From CAIXPS01 sp034430115 (GTDB taxonomy: Bacteria > Chloroflexota > Anaerolineae > J036 > Brachytrichaceae), in assembly GCA_034430115.1 (NCBI GenBank), contig DAOUFG010000005.1, positions 1 to 64,000 on the forward strand: a stretch of 64,000 nt of DNA, written 5' to 3'. Under the pieces are notes generated by a model. It searched no databases and was not told the origin of the DNA. It saw only the letters and a program-made list of their open reading frames with translations. Below are positions 9,607 through 17,986 of the stretch, one piece after another (the stretch's first letter is position 1; each line of letters starts with the position of its first letter). The position numbers were made by a program, and so were the translations under genes.

Positions 9607-10362
9607 ATGTCCAAAATCATCTCGGTTCACTCGTTTCGCGGCGGGACCGGTAAATCGAACTCGACCGCGAACCTTGCTACGCTGCTCGCCATCGAAGGCT
9701 ACCGGATCGGCGTCGTCGATACCGACATCCAATCGCCGGGGATTCACGTCCTCTTTGGCCTGGATGAAAGCAAGATGACACATTCGCTCAACGACTACCT
9801 GTGGGGTAAATGCGAGATTCAGGAGACTGCCCACGACGTGACGCCTAACCTGGGCGCCAGCGTGCGTGGGCACGTCTACCTGGTACCCTCCAGCCTGAAG
9901 CCGGGCGAAATTGCGCGCGTCTTGCGCGAGGGCTACGACGTCAGCATGCTCAACGATGGCTTTCACAACCTGATACGCGCGTTGAACCTGGACGTGCTGA
10001 TGATCGACACGCACCCCGGGCTGAACGAAGAGACGCTGCTTTCCATCGCCATTTCCGACGTGCTGGTCATCATCATGCGTCCCGACCAGCAAGACTACCA
10101 GGGCACTGGCGTCACAGTGGAAGTGGCGCGCAAGCTGGGTGTGCCGCGTATGCAGATCATCGTGAACAAGGTGCCGGCGGTCTTCCCGGTCGCCGAGGTG
10201 AAGGCCCGCACTCAGGATACCTACCAGGTTGAGATTGCAGCCGTGCTGCCTCATTCCGACGACATGATGGCCCTGGCAAGCGGCGGTATCTTCGCGACAC
10301 GTTACCCCGACCATCCCATCACGGCATCGCTCAGACAGGTGGCCAGGCAATTGCTCATCTAA
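9607..10362 (+). CDS. MinD/ParA-like P-loop ATPase
   Basis: A 251-residue protein with a deviant Walker A motif 'FRGGTGKSNSTANLA' at residues ~10-24, a 'VVDTDIQSPG' switch and 'VLMIDTHPG' Walker B region. It belongs to the MinD/ParA/CpaE superfamily, which positions cargo on membranes or nucleoid. There is no ferredoxin insert, unlike the two ATPases at 29.6-31.5 kb. It starts 27 bases after the second ABC gene and is followed by the hybrid kinase gene, so it is probably in the export operon. The role, such as polar placement of the exporter or of the kinase, is only inferred. 'GKAGGxxKS'-type partners such as ParB are absent nearby. Confidence 0.88.
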   Translation: MSKIISVHSFRGGTGKSNSTANLATLLAIEGYRIGVVDTDIQSPGIHVLFGLDESKMTHSLNDYLWGKCEIQETAHDVTPNLGASVRGHVYLVPSSLKPGEIARVLREGYDVSMLNDGFHNLIRALNLDVLMIDTHPGLNEETLLSIAISDVLVIIMRPDQQDYQGTGVTVEVARKLGVPRMQIIVNKVPAVFPVAEVKARTQDTYQVEIAAVLPHSDDMMALASGGIFATRYPDHPITASLRQVARQLLI

Positions 10363-10400
10363 GCGCTTGCACAGACCACCCCATGCTTAACGGAGACAAG

Positions 10401-13400
10401 ATGAAAAAATTCCATGCACCTTTGATAACCAGCGACATCGAAGCTTCGCTCAGCCAGTGGCGCCATCGCGTCCTGGATTCCATCATCACTTTCGGATGCA
10501 TCATCGGGTTGCCGGCAATTGGCTTCATTTTGTACGATCTCAGCCACAACTGGAACAACTGGCCGGTGATGGGGATCGTCATCCTCTATGGGCTACTGGT
10601 TGCGTTGGGCCTCATCCGCAAGATGGATCAGCGCCTGCGCAGTTGCGGCGTGCTGTTCATCTTCTACGTCATTGGCATCATCGGCTTTGCGCGGGGCGGG
10701 CTGGCCGGCTCCGGGCGTATCTTCATGCTTACGCTGCCGGTCATCGCCCTCATCCTGCTAAGCGTGCGGGCGGGCATTCTGATGACGGTGCTCAGCATCC
10801 TCACCACGGTGGTTTTTGCCATCCTGGCGCAGGCAGGCGCGCTCCAGGGCTGGTTGATCTACCAGGAAAACCCGGTCACCCTCTATAGCTGGGCCGCCGA
10901 GGGAACCTACACCATCGTGCTCATGATCGCCGTCATGGCACTTTTGATTCTCTTCCACCGCTTCCAGGTGAAGACGCTGGAAAGCGAGCATCGCAACGCC
11001 AACGAATTGAAACAGGCACATGAACTGTTGGAGGAGCAAAACCGAACCCTGGAAGCGCGCGTCGAGCAACGCACGACCGAACTGGAACAGGCCATACAAC
11101 AGGCGCAGGAATCTCACGCTTCAATCGAACAGGCGAATCACGAGAAAGACGACATGATCAACGGGTTCCGGGCCGTGCTGGACGCCATTGATTTCGGCAT
11201 CTTGCTGATGGGCCCGGATTTGCGCACCCTGATCGGCAACCGTGCTCTATGTGATATGTGGAAGCTGCCCGAAGAATTGGTGATGCACGGCGCTACGATG
11301 GCCGACCTGCTGAACTACAACCGCGATAGTGGGCTATATGACATCCCGCGCGACGAATGGGAAGCCTATGTCAGGCAGCGTGAGGCGGCTGTCAACGCCG
11401 GAGACATCCCACCCACCCAGTTCCGCAGAGGCGACGGGCGCATCTTCAAATTCCAAGGCATGATCCTCCCGGGCGGCGGGCGCATGCTCACCTATTACGA
11501 CATCACCGACCTGGTGCGCCAAAACGAGTACCTGGCCGCGTTGCACGATACGACGCTAGGGCTGGTCAGCCGGCTCAACATCCAGGACCTGCTGCAAACG
11601 CTGGTCTCGCGCGCCGGACAATTGTTGGATACGCCACACGGCTTTGTCTACGTGCTCGAACAAAGCGGCGCTCGCATCGAATGTCAGGTGGGTGTTGGAG
11701 GGCTGGAGTCATCCGTCGGCCTGCGACTAAAAAAGGGCGAAGGACTGGCCGGGAAAGTCTGGCAGACGGGCACACCGCTCGTGATTGAAGACTACGACGC
11801 CTGGGCCGGACGCTCCGCTCAATTCAGCAAATCCCAGATACGGGCCATTGCCGGCGTGCCACTTAAATCAAACGACCAAATCGTAGGGGTATTGGGCGTC
11901 GCCCGCAGCATCAATTCCAACCAATCCTTCAGCGCCGACGAATTGGAGCTATTGAACCGTTTTGCTCAACTCGCATCGGTGGCGCTGGGGAATGCGCAGT
12001 TGTATCAACAAGTGCAGCAGGAAAAACAATACCTGGAATCATTGTTGCTGAATAGCCCGACGGCCATCGTCGTATTCGACTTGCACTCCAACATCACGGC
12101 CTGGAACCCGGCAGCCTCGCGTTTGTTTGGCTATAGCTCGGCCGAAGCCGTCGGGCAACCGATCAACGAATTGATCGCAAAGGCAGACAACATACAAATG
12201 GAGGCGCAAGCCAACATGCACCAGGCGGTGCAAGGCAAAATGCTGCACACCATCACCCAACGCACCCACAAAGATGGTCACTTGATCGACATCGAGCTGT
12301 ATGCCGTGCCAACCATCCTGGAGGGCAGGCAAACCGGCACACTGGCCATTTACCACGACATCACCGAGCTACAGCGCGCCCGCCAGGAGGCCGAAGCCGC
12401 CACACAAGCAAAGAGCGCCTTCCTGGCCACCATGAGCCACGAAATCCGCACGCCGATGAACGCCGTCATCGGCATGACGGGGCTGCTGCTCGATACGCCG
12501 TTGACGCCCGAGCAGCGCGAGTTTGCCGAAACGATACGCCAAAGCGGCGATGCGTTACTCACCATCATCAACGACATCCTGGACTTCTCGAAGATCGAAG
12601 CCGGGCGTATGGAACTGGAAAGCCAGCCTTTCGACCTGCGCGAGTGCCTGGACAGCGCGATCGACCTGTTGGCACCCCAGGCGACCAAGAAGGGGCTGAA
12701 CCTGGCGTGCGTGGTGAACCCCGACGTGCCCACGGCCATCGTGGGCGACGTGACGCGCTTGCGCCAGGTGTTCGTGAATCTACTCGGGAATGCCGTCAAG
12801 TTCACACCGACCGGCGAGGTGGTGCTTTCGGCTCAGGCGCAAGTGCAACAACAGCCCCAGCCACTGATCGGCGACACATCGGCGGCGCCCGCCACCTACC
12901 AATTGCACTTCTCAATTCACGATACGGGCATCGGCATCCCGCGCGAACGGGTGGATCGTTTGTTCAAGTCGTTCAGCCAGGTGGATATTTCCACTTCGCG
13001 CCGTTTCGGCGGTACAGGATTGGGGCTGGCAATCAGCAAGCGCCTGGCGGAGTTGATGGGCGGGACCATGTGGGCCGAGAGCGAGGGCGTGTCCGGCAAG
13101 GGTAGCACGTTCCACTTTACCATCCTGGCGCAAGACGCTCCTGCACTATCGACACATGCCTACCTGCGCCAGGTGCAACCCGGCCTGGCAGGCAAACGCG
13201 TGCTGATTGTGGACGATAACCCCACCAACCGCCGCATCGTGTCGCTACAAACACAAGCCTGGGGCATGATTCCCCACGAGACAGGCACACCCCACGAAGC
13301 GCTGGGCTGGGTGCGCCGGGGAGACCCGTTTGACATAGCCTTCCTGGACGTACAGATGCCCGAGATGGACGGCGTGACGCTGGCAAACGAGATACACCGG

Positions 13401-14414
13401 CTCCGCGACACTGCACATCTCCCCCTCGTCATGCTCAGCTCGCTAGGCAAGCGCGAGGCGCAGGCCGACACCGGCCCCTGGGCAGCCTATCTGGTCAAAC
13501 CGATCAAAGCGTCACAACTATATAACGTCCTGGTCGGCATCTTTGGCGCTGAGGCAGGGCTGGCCCCGGCAGCACGACCGGAGATCAAGCCACAGTTCGA
13601 CGCAGCGATGGGGCAGCAACATCCGCTGCGCATTCTGCTGGCTGAAGATAACCCGGTGAACCAGAAGCTGGCGATACGCCTGCTCGCACGCATGGGCTAC
13701 CGTGCCGACGTTGCAGCAAACGGCATTGAGGCGCTCGAATCATTAAAGCGCCAACCTTACGACGTGATTCTGATGGACGTACAGATGCCCGAAATGGACG
13801 GCCTGGAAGCCAGCCGCAGGATCTGGCGCGAATGGCCGGCCGAGAAACGCCCGCGCATCATCGCCATGACGGCGAACGCGATGCAGGAGGATCGCGAAGA
13901 GTGCCTGGCAGCCGGGATGGACGACTTCATCAGCAAACCCATCCGCGTCGAAGAGCTGATAGCCGCCTTACACCACAGCCAGCCGCTGAGCACAGCGACG
14001 CCTCACACGCCAGCTCCCGAACCAGCGGCCCAATTGCCTGTCACAGAACCGCCTGCGCCATGTGCCACGCAGCTCAACCCGGCGGCCATCAAACGCTTGA
14101 GGGAAATGGCCGGCGATGATGAAGGGTTCCTGAAAGAGATGATCGGCACCTTCCTGGCCGATGCGCCCGGGCTGGTGAGCCAGATTCGCACGTCGCTCGA
14201 ACGCGGCGATGCGCCCACACTACGGCGCGCTGCGCACAGCCTAAAGTCCAACAGCACCGACTTTGGCGCGCAGGCACTCTCCGATATGAGCCGGGAATTG
14301 GAGATGATGGGCAAAGCCGGCACGCTGGATGGGGCACAGGCCATCGTCGAATCCGTGGAAAAGGAATTTGAGCAGGTGACGCTGGCATTACAGGCACTGC
14401 AACAGAGCGCGTGA
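10401..14414 (+). CDS. Membrane hybrid sensor histidine kinase (PAS-GAF-PAS-HK-REC-REC-Hpt)
   Basis: A 1,337-residue phosphorelay kinase. Several membrane helices occupy residues ~25-190, then a coiled coil (~195-245), a PAS domain (~250-375), a GAF domain (~385-545), a second PAS (~550-665), HisKA with His680 in 'MSHEIRTPMNAVIG', a HATPase domain, two receiver domains with Asp983 and Asp1126 (both in 'DVQMPEMDG'), and a C-terminal Hpt with His1279 in 'AHSLKSNSTDFG'. All phospho-acceptors are intact. ATG 10401 was chosen over 10383 because a CGGAG ribosome site sits six bases before it. Signals are unknown; GAF and PAS suggest small-molecule or redox sensing. The next gene encodes a lone receiver protein, a likely partner. 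Confidence 0.93.
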   Translation: MKKFHAPLITSDIEASLSQWRHRVLDSIITFGCIIGLPAIGFILYDLSHNWNNWPVMGIVILYGLLVALGLIRKMDQRLRSCGVLFIFYVIGIIGFARGGLAGSGRIFMLTLPVIALILLSVRAGILMTVLSILTTVVFAILAQAGALQGWLIYQENPVTLYSWAAEGTYTIVLMIAVMALLILFHRFQVKTLESEHRNANELKQAHELLEEQNRTLEARVEQRTTELEQAIQQAQESHASIEQANHEKDDMINGFRAVLDAIDFGILLMGPDLRTLIGNRALCDMWKLPEELVMHGATMADLLNYNRDSGLYDIPRDEWEAYVRQREAAVNAGDIPPTQFRRGDGRIFKFQGMILPGGGRMLTYYDITDLVRQNEYLAALHDTTLGLVSRLNIQDLLQTLVSRAGQLLDTPHGFVYVLEQSGARIECQVGVGGLESSVGLRLKKGEGLAGKVWQTGTPLVIEDYDAWAGRSAQFSKSQIRAIAGVPLKSNDQIVGVLGVARSINSNQSFSADELELLNRFAQLASVALGNAQLYQQVQQEKQYLESLLLNSPTAIVVFDLHSNITAWNPAASRLFGYSSAEAVGQPINELIAKADNIQMEAQANMHQAVQGKMLHTITQRTHKDGHLIDIELYAVPTILEGRQTGTLAIYHDITELQRARQEAEAATQAKSAFLATMSHEIRTPMNAVIGMTGLLLDTPLTPEQREFAETIRQSGDALLTIINDILDFSKIEAGRMELESQPFDLRECLDSAIDLLAPQATKKGLNLACVVNPDVPTAIVGDVTRLRQVFVNLLGNAVKFTPTGEVVLSAQAQVQQQPQPLIGDTSAAPATYQLHFSIHDTGIGIPRERVDRLFKSFSQVDISTSRRFGGTGLGLAISKRLAELMGGTMWAESEGVSGKGSTFHFTILAQDAPALSTHAYLRQVQPGLAGKRVLIVDDNPTNRRIVSLQTQAWGMIPHETGTPHEALGWVRRGDPFDIAFLDVQMPEMDGVTLANEIHRLRDTAHLPLVMLSSLGKREAQADTGPWAAYLVKPIKASQLYNVLVGIFGAEAGLAPAARPEIKPQFDAAMGQQHPLRILLAEDNPVNQKLAIRLLARMGYRADVAANGIEALESLKRQPYDVILMDVQMPEMDGLEASRRIWREWPAEKRPRIIAMTANAMQEDREECLAAGMDDFISKPIRVEELIAALHHSQPLSTATPHTPAPEPAAQLPVTEPPAPCATQLNPAAIKRLREMAGDDEGFLKEMIGTFLADAPGLVSQIRTSLERGDAPTLRRAAHSLKSNSTDFGAQALSDMSRELEMMGKAGTLDGAQAIVESVEKEFEQVTLALQALQQSA

Positions 14415-14442
14415 GCCCGCAATGCACATCGTGAGGAGAAAT

Positions 14443-15168
14443 ATGCTGGATAAACAGGGCACCATTCTCGTGGTGGACGATAACCGCCTGAACCGGGTTT
14501 CATTAGCCCATAGCTTGCACAAAGAGGGCCACACAGCCATCGCCGCCGAAGACGGCCGCCAGGCGTTGGAACTGCTGCGCACGCAGCCGTTCGATCTGGT
14601 GCTGCTGGACATCGTGATGCCCGAAATGGACGGCTATCAGGTGCTGGAAGAGATCAAGAACGATACCAATTTGCGCGATATCCCGGTCATCGTCATCTCG
14701 GCGCTGGACGAGATGGATAGCGTGGTCAAAGGCATCAAGATGGGCGCGGAAGACTACCTGCCCAAGCCATTCGACCCCGTGCTGCTGAAGGCGCGCATCG
14801 ATACCTGCCTGGAAAAGAAACGCCTGCGCGATCAGGAACTGGAGTATCTACGCCAGGTAGCACACCTGACAAACGCCGCCGCCGCGGTAGAGGCAGGCAC
14901 TTTCGATCCAACCTGCCTGGCACCCGTCGTGGAACGTGCCGATGAGCTGGGCCAACTGGCGCGCGTCTTTCAAAACATGGCACGCGAGGTATACGCGCGC
15001 GAACAACGCTTGAAGCAACAATTGCACGAACTGCGCATCGAAGTGGACGAGGCCAAGAAGGCATGCCAGGTGGCCGAGATCACCGAAACGGAATACTTTC
15101 GTGAGCTACGCGAGAAGGCTCAGCGGCTACGCGACAAAGGCGCTCCGCCCGCGCACAACTCACAGTAA
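14443..15168 (+). CDS. Response regulator with HAMP-like/coiled-coil output
   Basis: A 241-residue protein with an N-terminal receiver domain: 'ILVVDDNRLNR', acceptor Asp56 in 'VLLDIVMPEMDG', 'VISA' and the conserved Lys in 'DYLPKPF'. After the receiver there is a HAMP-like segment 'ERADELGQLARVFQNMAR' and a long charged coiled coil ending near residue 235, with no DNA-binding domain. Such regulators normally act by protein contact. ATG 14443 follows GTGAGGAGA directly, so I prefer it to ATG 14422. It lies 28 bases after the hybrid kinase gene and is probably its phosphorelay partner. Confidence 0.9.
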   Translation: MLDKQGTILVVDDNRLNRVSLAHSLHKEGHTAIAAEDGRQALELLRTQPFDLVLLDIVMPEMDGYQVLEEIKNDTNLRDIPVIVISALDEMDSVVKGIKMGAEDYLPKPFDPVLLKARIDTCLEKKRLRDQELEYLRQVAHLTNAAAAVEAGTFDPTCLAPVVERADELGQLARVFQNMAREVYAREQRLKQQLHELRIEVDEAKKACQVAEITETEYFRELREKAQRLRDKGAPPAHNSQ

Positions 15169-15339
15169 CCCTCTTTCGCCGCGCCTTATACATCAACGAG
15201 ACATGAGTGGCACTGCGCCATTGATCGCCTCTACTGGCATGAAAATCACGTTTTTCTGTAACTTCCCGGCCAAAATCGCATCTAAGGAGATGGTCATCTC
15301 ATACCAAAATCAGAGGTCACCGATAAGGAACTATCTGCA

Positions 15340-15735
15340 ATGAGCTTACATATTGATCCATCAGTACGCTATCAAAAGACGCATGAATGGACCCGCAACG
15401 TCAATGGCGAATTCGTCGTCGGCATCAGCGATAACGCGCAAGACGCCCTCAGCGACATCGTTTACGTCGAATTGCCCAGCGTAGGGGCCAAACTCGCCAA
15501 AGGCGAACGTTTCGGCACCATCGAATCCGTCAAGGCCGCTTCGGACGTCTATATGCCCGTCTCGGGCACCATCAGCGCCGTGAATTCCGAACTGGAATCG
15601 ACGCCGGACACGATCAACAAGTCGCCCTTCGACGCCGGGTGGCTGATCAAAATAAAGCCCGACAACGCAGCGGAGTATGATGCGCTGTTGGACGCAACAG
15701 CTTACGAACAGCAATTGAAAGAAGAAGAGAACTGA
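15340..15735 (+). CDS. gcvH: Glycine cleavage H-like lipoyl carrier protein
   Basis: A 131-residue protein of normal GcvH length. The lipoyl site is intact: Lys65 in 'GTIESVKAASDVYMPVSG', with the conserved 'H-E-W' near residue 15 and a 'P..L.N' like 'STPDTINKSPFDAGWLIKI' C-terminal half. GcvH normally shuttles the aminomethyl group between the P and T proteins of glycine cleavage, but no gcvP, gcvT or lpd gene is nearby. Neighbours are rhodanese, glutaredoxin-like and flavoprotein reductase genes, so a role as a lipoyl carrier in sulfur or redox metabolism is possible. The start has an upstream AAGGA site at ~15327. Confidence 0.9.
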   Translation: MSLHIDPSVRYQKTHEWTRNVNGEFVVGISDNAQDALSDIVYVELPSVGAKLAKGERFGTIESVKAASDVYMPVSGTISAVNSELESTPDTINKSPFDAGWLIKIKPDNAAEYDALLDATAYEQQLKEEEN

Positions 15736-15777
15736 TTGGGTTGGTTTGGGTCGCTATTGAAACAGGAACTGAATGGG

Positions 15778-16167
15778 ATGGGATTTCTAAGAAGAATACT
15801 GGGCGGTAGAGAGACAGATACGCCTGCCACCGGGCAGGCGGCGGTCCGGCGCGAGATCAACGCAAATGAACTGGCGGCAAAGCTGGAACAGGCTCAGCCG
15901 CCATTTTTGCTCGACGTGCGCGAGCCCCACGAATATATGGACGCACACATCACTGGCGCGACGCTGATCCCATTGGGAGAATTGATGGAGCGCATGAGCG
16001 AATTGCCGCGCGAGCGCGAAATCGTATGCGTGTGTCATTCCGGCGGCCGCAGCAGCTCCGCCACGCGCTATCTGCTGAGCGCAGGTTACAATGTGCTGAA
16101 TTTGAGCGGCGGCATGTACGGCTGGACGCATACCGGGTTGCCGGTAAAACGCGGCACCGACCGCTAA
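15778..16167 (+). CDS. Rhodanese-like sulfurtransferase
   Basis: A 129-residue single-domain rhodanese. The active-site loop is 'CHSGGRSSSATRYL', so the catalytic Cys and the adjacent Arg are present; 'LLDVREPHEYMDAHITGA' is the typical first motif. These proteins carry persulfide sulfur to acceptors. I chose ATG 15778, which has AGGAA about nine bases upstream, over TTG 15736, which would overlap the gcvH stop and lacks a site. It lies between the lipoyl carrier gene and a YeiH-type transporter gene on the same strand, consistent with sulfur handling. Confidence 0.88.
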   Translation: MGFLRRILGGRETDTPATGQAAVRREINANELAAKLEQAQPPFLLDVREPHEYMDAHITGATLIPLGELMERMSELPREREIVCVCHSGGRSSSATRYLLSAGYNVLNLSGGMYGWTHTGLPVKRGTDR

Positions 16168-16252
16168 GGCTCGTTTGTTCATCGTTGTATCGATGGCCGG
16201 CCTGGGGAATATCCCGGGGCGGCCATTACACTTTTTTTCACGGAGTGCTTCA

Positions 16253-17275
16253 TTGAAAGAGCGTGTTGTTCAATTCGCGCCGGGCGTTGGGCTGTCGTTG
16301 GTAATTGCGGCACTGGCATTGCTGCTGCAAGTGTTGGAAGTACAGTGGCTGGGCCAACCCGTCATCGAAGGGCTGGTGATCGCCATTCTGCTGGGCATGC
16401 TCGTGCGCACGTTTTGGCAGGTGGACAAGCGCCTGCTGCCGGGCATCAACTTCTCGGGCAAACAAGTGCTGGAATTTGCCATCGTGCTGCTGGGGGTTTC
16501 CATCGACCTGCCCGCCCTGCTAAAGGCGGGGCCCATCATGTTGCTCTCCATCGTCCTGGTGGCCTTCTTCAGCATCTTTGCCAGCACCCAAATCGGCAGG
16601 TTGCTGGGGTTGAACCCCAAGTTGGCGACCCTGGTGGCCTGTGGCAATTCCATCTGCGGCAACTCGGCCATCGCCGCCGTCGCGCCGGTCATTGGGGCGG
16701 ATCAGAAAGACATCGCCTCCTCCATCGCCCTCACGGCGGTGCTGGGGGTCGTGGTGGTGCTCACGCTGCCGCTGCTCATCTCCGGCGTTGGGCTTTCACT
16801 CTACCAGTACGGCGTGCTGGCCGGCATGACCGTCTCGGCCGTGCCACAAGTGATCGCCGCCACCTATTCCGTCAGCACCATTAGCGGCGACATCGGCACG
16901 CTGGTGAAGCTGGTGCGCGTGCTGCTGCTGGGGCCGGTGGTGCTGTTCTTCGCGATACGCTATCGCAAAACGGGCAGCGCAGCGCAACAAACCAAGTTCT
17001 CTCTGAATCGCTTCATTCCCTGGTTCATCATCGGGTTCGTATTGCTGGCCATAGCGCGGTCAATCGGCCTCATTCCTGCTTCAGTAGCCGACCCATTGCG
17101 CGAGGTGAGCCGTTCTCTGACGGTGCTTGCTATGGCCGCACTGGGCCTGGGCGTAGACATCCGGTCGGTGCGCCAGGTGGGCCGGCCGGTTGCATTGGCT
17201 GTCGTCGGCTCGCTACTGGTGCTCATCGCGCTCAGCCTGACGCTCATCAAGGTATTCGGCATCGCCGGCGTCTGA
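16253..17275 (+). CDS. YeiH-family putative sulfate exporter, integral membrane protein
   Basis: A 340-residue, roughly ten-helix membrane protein of the UPF0324/YeiH family. Diagnostic pieces are 'ATLVACGNSICGNSAIAAVAPVI' (positions ~16625-16700; only partly quoted), which is the family signature, and the symmetric helical repeats. Homologues are annotated as putative sulfate exporters, mostly by association with sulfur-compound degradation; transport has not been shown for most. I prefer TTG 16253 with CGGAG eight bases upstream; this gives the usual family length, while ATG 16193 adds a non-conserved 20 residues. The context of rhodanese upstream and thiol-redox genes downstream fits sulfur metabolism. 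Confidence 0.86.
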   Translation: MKERVVQFAPGVGLSLVIAALALLLQVLEVQWLGQPVIEGLVIAILLGMLVRTFWQVDKRLLPGINFSGKQVLEFAIVLLGVSIDLPALLKAGPIMLLSIVLVAFFSIFASTQIGRLLGLNPKLATLVACGNSICGNSAIAAVAPVIGADQKDIASSIALTAVLGVVVVLTLPLLISGVGLSLYQYGVLAGMTVSAVPQVIAATYSVSTISGDIGTLVKLVRVLLLGPVVLFFAIRYRKTGSAAQQTKFSLNRFIPWFIIGFVLLAIARSIGLIPASVADPLREVSRSLTVLAMAALGLGVDIRSVRQVGRPVALAVVGSLLVLIALSLTLIKVFGIAGV

Positions 17276-17294
17276 TGGCGCTTGGTGGCTTTGG

Positions 17295-17321
17295 GGTGGT
17301 TGGGGAGTCTCCCCAGCCACC
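17295..17321 (+). terminator. Hairpin after the YeiH-type gene
   Basis: A 12-bp stem with one G-U pair (17295-17306 with 17310-17321) and a GTC loop, 20 bases past the stop. No U-tract. It may end or attenuate transcription before the glutaredoxin-like gene. Confidence 0.5.
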
Positions 17322-17419
17322 GCCTGCACAAAATCTTCCCCGTTCGGTCTCCAGCGCGTAACTTCTGAGCGACTTGTTCATCTAAACACCTAGAAACGTA
17401 AATAGGGAGTTTTGAAACG

Positions 17420-17677
17420 ATGAACGGCACAGCAAATGTTCAACCACGTGTGATCGTATTTTCTACGCCGACGTGCTCTTATTGCAACGCGGCAAAGGCA
17501 TATTTCCGTCAGAAGGGCGTTAAGTTCAGCGACGTAGACGTAAGCCGCGACCAGGCCGCCGCGCGCGATATGGTGCGCCGCTCCGGCCAGATGGGCGTAC
17601 CCGTCATCGACATCGGCGGCAAGATCATCGTCGGGTTCGACCGTAACAGGATCAATCAACTTTTAGGGATCAAATAA
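17420..17677 (+). CDS. Glutaredoxin-like thiol oxidoreductase
   Basis: An 85-residue glutaredoxin-fold protein with the active site 'TPTCSYCNAAKAYF' (Cys19 and Cys22), the cis-Pro in 'GVPVIDI' and C-terminal 'GFDRNRINQLLGI', as in NrdH and the 'Uxx-star' glutaredoxin-like group. Some members of that group carry selenocysteine at the first position; here it is an ordinary TGC codon. The neighbouring flavoprotein reductase at 17987 is a plausible electron donor. The ATG is preceded by AGGGAGT. An upstream hairpin at 17295-17321 suggests a separate transcript start in the gap. Confidence 0.9.
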   Translation: MNGTANVQPRVIVFSTPTCSYCNAAKAYFRQKGVKFSDVDVSRDQAAARDMVRRSGQMGVPVIDIGGKIIVGFDRNRINQLLGIK

Positions 17678-17694
17678 CTTCTGGAGATGAGAAG

Positions 17695-17979
17695 ATGAGC
17701 AAGAATAGTGAAACCACGAACATCCAACCGCTCGGTACGCGCGTATTGATTCAACCGCTGGAGCAGGAAAACCACACGGCGTCCGGGCTGCTATTGCCCG
17801 AGACGGCCAAGGAAAAGCCGCAGACGGGCCGCGTCATCGCCATCGGCGACGATGAGGGCATCAAGGTGAAGGTGGACGACAAAGTGCTATTCGCCAAATA
17901 CACCGGCGCCGAGATCAAGTTCGACGGCATCGAATATTTGTTGATGGATCAAAACGACGTTTTAGCGCGCTTGAATTGA
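17695..17979 (+). CDS. groES: GroES-like co-chaperonin, orphan
   Basis: A 94-residue 10-kDa chaperonin: 'LGTRVLIQPLEQEN', a mobile-loop region 'TASGLLLPETAKEKPQTG', the roof motif 'GDDEGIKVKVDDKVLFAKYTG' and the C-terminal 'EYLLMDQNDVLARL'. It normally caps GroEL, but no groEL gene lies nearby. It sits 17 bases after a glutaredoxin-like gene and eight before a reductase gene, an arrangement unlike a chaperonin operon. It may be a second GroES copy used with a particular redox enzyme; that is an inference. A GGAGATGAGAAG site precedes the ATG. Confidence 0.9.
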   Translation: MSKNSETTNIQPLGTRVLIQPLEQENHTASGLLLPETAKEKPQTGRVIAIGDDEGIKVKVDDKVLFAKYTGAEIKFDGIEYLLMDQNDVLARLN

Positions 17980-17986
17980 TGGGGCC

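Noticed and set aside
9526..10350. Minus-strand open frame opposite the MinD-like gene
   Set aside because: His/Val/Asp-rich antisense translation; the plus-strand gene has clear P-loop motifs.
15169..15339. Possible glycine riboswitch or 17-codon leader before gcvH
   Set aside because: No recognisable glycine aptamer core; the ATG of the short frame directly abuts AAGGAG, so spacing is wrong.
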